From contig MKVQ01000017.1 in the NCBI GenBank assembly GCA_001899635.1, positions 89,010 to 153,009 on the forward strand: DNA of 64,000 nucleotides, in the 5' to 3' direction. How positions within the stretch are numbered: the first letter of the stretch is position 1; each line of letters begins with the position of its first letter. Under the pieces are notes generated by a model, which worked only from the letters and a program-made list of their open reading frames with translations, had not been told where the DNA came from and ran no database searches. The translations under genes were made by a program, and so were the position numbers. This document shows positions 59,938-64,000 of this stretch, piece after piece. Source of the stretch: Myxococcales bacterium 68-20 (GTDB lineage Bacteria; Myxococcota_A; Polyangia; Polyangiales; Polyangiaceae).

Positions 59938-62900
59938 TGCCGTGCCTCTTCGCGGTCATCCTCGTCGATGCGCGACATGCGGAGGAGCCATAGCGTAGGG
60001 AACGCATCCGCCATCGTGGAGACTCGAGAGCTGTAGGGCATGCCGAGGACGAAGTCCTCCATGTCGAGCGATACGGCCGGTCGTTGCGGCGCAGGAGGGT
60101 CGAACCGGATGGTGCGTACGACGGGGAGAAGGCGGTCGGGGCGCTCTTCGGCCGGAACATCCTCGCGCTCGGCCTTCTCGCGCGCGGCGAGGAAGGCCTT
60201 CACGTGCCCGCTCGCGGTGAGACCGTCCCCTGCGGGGAGTACGCGTACGCGAAGAAGCTCCGGCTCGCTCACGCTCGGCTGCCAGACATGGGTGCCGGTC
60301 TCGAGCTCGAGGTAGTCCTTGATGCAGAGGCCGACGATCTTCACGACCACGACCTCGGCACGGGCGCTGATCGCGTGTGCGAGCCCGGGCCGCCCGTCGT
60401 CTTCGACGATCTTGCCGTCCGAGACCCACGCGACCGTGTCGATCTCGCCTCGTGCGCCGGCGTACGCGTCGAGCATGGCGCCGAGAAACGTGCGCCCGCT
60501 GCCGTAGGGAAGCAGCTCGACGAGCACGGCATGCTCGCTGGGCGAGGTGACACGGTCGAGCGCGCGCGAGAGCATGTGCGTCTCCGCGATGCTCGAGAAG
60601 AGCTCCCACCAGCTTCCGGGCCGCCCGAAGTCGAACCGCATCCGTCCCGGTCTTGGCTTCGGATCGGGCTTCCCCGGCGTGCGCGCGGGCTCGTACACCT
60701 CGCGCTCTTCGAACGCATTCTCGATCGCGTGATGTTGAATCTCGCGCGAGGTGATCATGAGCTGCTCGAGTCGATCGCGCAGGCGATCGATGGTGAGCCG
60801 CATCCAGTCGATGTTGTAGAGGAGCTCGCCGTGCTCTCGCACGCCGCGATTGTGCTCGCTCAGGTGGTGCCGTAACTGTTCGCAGAGCGCCGCGAGCCGA
60901 TCGCTCTGTTCGATGCGCTCGAGGGCCGTCAGCGCAGCGGGTAGCCGCTCGCGGAGCTCGCCGAGCGGCCGTGTCCACAGCGGCTCGAGCGAGTAGCGGA
61001 GGGCCGCGGGCTTCGCCTCGACCAGCGGCTCGCTCTCGACCCGCAATCCCGTGTCGCCGTCGACGACCCTCATCACCTTCAGCGCCGCGCCGGAAGCACG
61101 CGCGATCTCCTCGCCGAGAAGCGTGGCAACACGGTCCTCGATGAAGCGCTTCAGCGAGCGTGCGCCGTCCTCGGCGCGCAGAGACTCGTGCGCGATGCGC
61201 TCTACTGCAGCGCGCCCCACCTGGACGAAGACGTTGCGTTCGACGAGACCGGGCCGGGTGAATAGCTTCGCGAGCTCCTTCTTCGTGACGTCGAGGGCAA
61301 CCGCGGGGGAAAGCGGACGGAAGGGAACGACGGCGTCGATGCGATTGAACAGCTCCGGCGGGAAGAACTCGCGTACGGCCCGCGCCACGTCGTGCATGAG
61401 ACCGCCGGCGGCCTCGCCGAAGCCAACCGGCGCGCGCTGACGAGCCCCGAGGTTGGACGTCATGATGACCACCGACTGCACGAAGCTCGCGGTGTTGCCG
61501 GCGGCGTCGGTGAGGCGACCATCCTCGAAGAGCTGGAGAAGAAGATTGAGGACCGCAGGGTGCGCCTTCTCGACCTCGTCGAGCAGAACGACGCTGAAGG
61601 GCTCCGCGATCGCGGCGGACGTGAGCGTGCCCTCCGGGTTCCACGCGTCGCCGATCAAGCGCGCGACCGCGTCGGGACCGGAAAGCTCGCTCATGTCGAA
61701 ACGGAGGAGGCGGGACGACGTGCCATAGAGGTAGTCGGCGAGCGCCTTCGCGAGCTCGGTCTTGCCGGTACCCGTCGGACCGGTGAAGAGGTAGACGCCG
61801 TAGGGCCGTCTCGGGTCGGTGAGGCCCGAGCGGATGCGCAGCACGAGATCGGCCGCCTCGCGCACCGCTTCGGGCTGCCCCATCACCCGCGCGGCGAGCG
61901 CTGACTCGACCTCGTGGACGTCGAGCGGCTTCTGCGTCTCGAGGAGCAGCAACGGCAGTCCGGTGTCCTGGGCGAGGCGCGCGAGGATCTCGGACGGACC
62001 GACCGTCTGCGGTGCTCCGGTTGCCCCCGGCTGCACGCTGCAGAGGCGAACGAGGAGGTCGACCGCCTTGCCGGGAAGCGCCTGCGCCGGAAAGATGCCC
62101 TCGCTGAGCTGAAGGATCGCGTCGAAGGCGAGCGGGGCGATGGTGAGCTCGGGACTCGCCACCTCGAGCTCACGGGCGCGTGCGAGCATCATCCGGAACG
62201 TCTCGTCGCGGCTCGCCGGCTCGATGAACGTCCGGACGAACGAGGACGCAAAGGCCGGGTCGTCCTCCTCGAGCCGCCGAAGCTGTTCGTGCGTGCATTC
62301 GCCGGTCATCACGATCTCACCGCGCGCGATGGGGCCGCGGAAGAAGTCCGAGAGGGCGCGGTCACTGTCCCGCGCGCGCCCGATGCGTCCGAAGAGATGG
62401 AGATCAGGGACGAGGAGAACGACCTTTCGTCCCCGCACGTCGTCGAGCAGCTCGACGCAACGTTGCTCCCACTGGCCGACGCGCGACATCCCAGCGATGA
62501 GCTGTTTGCCCAGCACGCGCCAGACGTGCGTGACCTGATCGAGATTCTTGTGCGCGCTGTAGCCGTCGGTGACGAGGAGATCGGCCACGAGCTGGCGCAG
62601 GATGGTCGACTTTCCGCAGCCGGGCGGCCCGACCACGACGACCGACTGCTTCCGCTTTCCGGAGAGGAGGACGTCGAGTTGCTCGCGGTAAGGCGAGCGC
62701 GGCAAGCCGAGATGCGCGTCACTCGCGGCAGAGGCCGTGAGCGTGAGGTCGGTGCCGAGGCGCGGCAGGACCTTGAGCCCCTCCCGCTTCTTTCGCTCGG
62801 CCTGCGCAGGATCGATCTCGAGATCGTCCCAGATCCCTTTCGCCGTCGATGGGAGCGCCTCGAGCAGCGTCTTCTCCCGAGCATTGAACGACAAGACCGA

Positions 62901-63386
62901 GAGCGAGTCCTTCGCGTTGCTCGCGTTGCTCCAGAAAGCGGCGATCTCGGTGTCCTCGAGGTTGGCCCAGACTTGCCCGAAGTACGCCGCCGCAGCGTCC
63001 GCCAGCGGCTCGAGCCGCGGCGCCGGGAACCACTCCGTCTGCCGCGCGGGGTGGTAGCAGACGAGCAACGTTCGTCCGTCCCCCACATGGCGCGGTTCGA
63101 CGATGATCGGGCAGAGGCCGCTCACCTTGCGTCGCTTGGCGTCCTTCAGGTTCACCTCGATGCGAACGCGTTCGAGGCGCGTGCCGCGTTTGAGGTCGAA
63201 GCGTCCGAGCTCCACAGGAGGTGTGCCCTGCACCGCGGACCGAAGCGCAGCGCGCAGCTGCTCTTCGGCCTTGGGGAGTCCCCGGGCCGAGCGCGTTTGC
63301 GTGGCAGCGCCGAGGCCGAGCGTCGTGAGCTCGTAGGTCCCGCCGAAGCGGCGTTGATAGACGGGCACCGTGAACGACGTGCTCAT
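59934..63386 (-). CDS. Large ClpB-like AAA+ protein with release-factor-like tail
   Basis: An 1150-residue protein. Residues 1-230 are an unrecognised N-domain. D1 has Walker A GPPGCGKS (253-260) and a weak Walker B (VLLVPDLHLF). D2 has GPTGTGKT (536-543), LLDE (601-604), MTSNLGAR, Arg682 in LFNRID and GARSLKRF. The linker after the DMSEL motif (RLIGDAWNPEGTL) lacks GYVG. Residues about 800-1150 are not Clp: a helical part, then about 950-1055 resembling the PCRF domain of class I release factors (VVVVKIVGLCIKDYLELETG, THVWQPSVSEPELLRVRVLP). There is no GGQ. Coupled to both neighbours by ATGA overlaps. Confidence 0.82.
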   Translation of the reverse strand: MSTSFTVPVYQRRFGGTYELTTLGLGAATQTRSARGLPKAEEQLRAALRSAVQGTPPVELGRFDLKRGTRLERVRIEVNLKDAKRRKVSGLCPIIVEPRHVGDGRTLLVCYHPARQTEWFPAPRLEPLADAAAAYFGQVWANLEDTEIAAFWSNASNAKDSLSVLSFNAREKTLLEALPSTAKGIWDDLEIDPAQAERKKREGLKVLPRLGTDLTLTASAASDAHLGLPRSPYREQLDVLLSGKRKQSVVVVGPPGCGKSTILRQLVADLLVTDGYSAHKNLDQVTHVWRVLGKQLIAGMSRVGQWEQRCVELLDDVRGRKVVLLVPDLHLFGRIGRARDSDRALSDFFRGPIARGEIVMTGECTHEQLRRLEEDDPAFASSFVRTFIEPASRDETFRMMLARARELEVASPELTIAPLAFDAILQLSEGIFPAQALPGKAVDLLVRLCSVQPGATGAPQTVGPSEILARLAQDTGLPLLLLETQKPLDVHEVESALAARVMGQPEAVREAADLVLRIRSGLTDPRRPYGVYLFTGPTGTGKTELAKALADYLYGTSSRLLRFDMSELSGPDAVARLIGDAWNPEGTLTSAAIAEPFSVVLLDEVEKAHPAVLNLLLQLFEDGRLTDAAGNTASFVQSVVIMTSNLGARQRAPVGFGEAAGGLMHDVARAVREFFPPELFNRIDAVVPFRPLSPAVALDVTKKELAKLFTRPGLVERNVFVQVGRAAVERIAHESLRAEDGARSLKRFIEDRVATLLGEEIARASGAALKVMRVVDGDTGLRVESEPLVEAKPAALRYSLEPLWTRPLGELRERLPAALTALERIEQSDRLAALCEQLRHHLSEHNRGVREHGELLYNIDWMRLTIDRLRDRLEQLMITSREIQHHAIENAFEEREVYEPARTPGKPDPKPRPGRMRFDFGRPGSWWELFSSIAETHMLSRALDRVTSPSEHAVLVELLPYGSGRTFLGAMLDAYAGARGEIDTVAWVSDGKIVEDDGRPGLAHAISARAEVVVVKIVGLCIKDYLELETGTHVWQPSVSEPELLRVRVLPAGDGLTASGHVKAFLAAREKAEREDVPAEERPDRLLPVVRTIRFDPPAPQRPAVSLDMEDFVLGMPYSSRVSTMADAFPTLWLLRMSRIDEDDREEARQ

Positions 63387-64000
63387 TCCATCGCCTCCAC
63401 GACCCGCTTCGCCTCGATGAGGCTCGAGCCGGTGAGATCGCGGTACAGCTTGATTGCCTCGATCTTTTGCCTGCGTCGCACGAGATCCCGCACCTCGGCG
63501 AAGGTATCGTCGAGCATCGGCCGGAGCTGCTTGTCACGGTCCTGAGTGGAGTCGTGCTCGAAAATGAGGAGATGCTCGAGCGCGATCTCCTCGAAGCGTG
63601 GCCAGTAGTCCTCAGGGGCGATCTCCACGGTCGCGCGTCCGCCGACGAGTCGGACCGGCTCGCCGGCGCGGTGGTCGCGCAGCGCCGGACCGCGCGAGAG
63701 CGTGTCGGCGAGCGCGGGGGTCGGCGGGTCGAGGCCCGGCGGCGCCCACTCGCTCTCGCTCAGCGTTGCTCGCTGCGCCACGAGCGCGATGTGAAGGTGC
63801 GCCGGTCCGTCGTTCGAGCCTGAGACCGCGAAGCGATGGAGACCGGCCTCGAGCCCGAGCCACACGCCCGCATGATCGCCCTCGGCCCGGAGGATCACGT
63901 TCTGGAACGACCGCTCTTTGTCGCCGAGCTTGTCGAGCAGCCAGCCGGGAGAGCGTGGCGGGCCCCAGCGGCGGCCTTGTGGCCAGTTGGCCGCTGCGGG
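63383..64000 (-). CDS. PCRF-like protein with L7/L12-like tail, 5' end outside window
   Basis: The frame is open from base 64000 to the stop at 63383, so the N-terminus is missing; at least 205 residues are seen. Near the cut end LLDKLGDKERSFQNVILRAE and GDHAGVWLGLEAGLHRFAV resemble release-factor PCRF sequence. The last 28 residues (KIEAIKLYRDLTGSSLIEAK, RVVEAME) follow the C-terminal domain pattern of ribosomal protein L7/L12 (KIxxIKxxRxxTGxxLxEAKxxVE), the part that recruits translation factors. Likely first or early gene of the AAA+ operon; the next gene starts in its stop codon. Confidence 0.75.
   Translation of the reverse strand, partial: PAAANWPQGRRWGPPRSPGWLLDKLGDKERSFQNVILRAEGDHAGVWLGLEAGLHRFAVSGSNDGPAHLHIALVAQRATLSESEWAPPGLDPPTPALADTLSRGPALRDHRAGEPVRLVGGRATVEIAPEDYWPRFEEIALEHLLIFEHDSTQDRDKQLRPMLDDTFAEVRDLVRRRQKIEAIKLYRDLTGSSLIEAKRVVEAME

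Noticed and set aside
57643..63386. ClpV / type VI secretion assignment
   Set aside because: The N-termini do not look like ClpV, and no T6SS genes are seen in the window.
61914..63545. 543-residue plus-strand frame opposite the large AAA+ gene
   Set aside because: Antisense shadow of a gene with clear Walker motifs; composition is Arg/Glu/Leu noise.

Overview
The window is high-GC DNA from a gram-negative bacterium, most likely a myxobacterium (Myxococcota, Polyangia-like). The signs are many lipoproteins with Asp/Gly/Pro-rich linkers, Cys-rich Stig1-like repeats, a myxobacterial outer-membrane barrel, delta-60 repeats, a Ser/Thr protein kinase, TPR-bearing ECF sigma factors, and frequent 4-bp start/stop overlaps with GTG starts. 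This is inferred from gene content only. I see no rRNA, tRNA, CRISPR array, prophage or intact insertion sequence.

Layout. 1-4.9 kb (minus): an ECF sigma factor, a membrane-anchored partner and three secreted lipoproteins in one run. 5-9.3 kb: an envelope protein, a histidine kinase/receiver pair and an HSL-type esterase. 9.4-13.7 kb (minus): four coupled genes (outer-membrane barrel, exported protein, TPR protein, lipoprotein) resembling part of the Myxococcus gliding-motility envelope complex. 13.9-24 kb: YrdC/Sua5-like protein, prepilin peptidase, citrate synthase (separated by a strong two-way terminator), a DnaQ-like exonuclease, a DsbA-like lipoprotein, then a coupled trio of receiver protein, ParA/J-like/HTH fusion and membrane glycosyltransferase. 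24-39 kb: DUF2330 protein, c-type-haem-like lipoprotein, DoxX, RuvA, M20 peptidase, zinc-ribbon membrane protein, a PEP-swivel-domain protein lacking its catalytic His, a diguanylate cyclase, 3-hydroxyacyl-CoA dehydrogenase, delta-60 lipoprotein, thiolase, DnaQ-WYL fusion, TPR/protease-like lipoprotein and CoaD.

39-50 kb is accessory DNA: gene remnants (DUF3500, methyltransferase), short direct repeats, a kinase with a repeat-built tail, a GH64 glucanase lipoprotein, a CHAD protein, a divergent SDR/TetR pair with a clear operator, and a lipoprotein gene with an apparent G-run frameshift. 50-55.5 kb holds two YCII + ECF42-type sigma modules, each with a promoter-like motif that could make it self-activating. 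55.5-57.6 kb is a TetR/FAD-monooxygenase operon with a 9-bp-arm operator at the start codon.

57.6-64 kb (minus) is the most unusual region: three coupled genes, cut by the window end, encoding two large ClpB-shaped double AAA+ proteins with non-Clp N-termini and no recognisable pore loop. One of these and the third gene carry release-factor-like (PCRF) segments, and the third gene ends in a stretch like the ribosomal protein L7/L12 C-terminal domain. I propose this as a candidate undescribed translation-linked AAA+ system.
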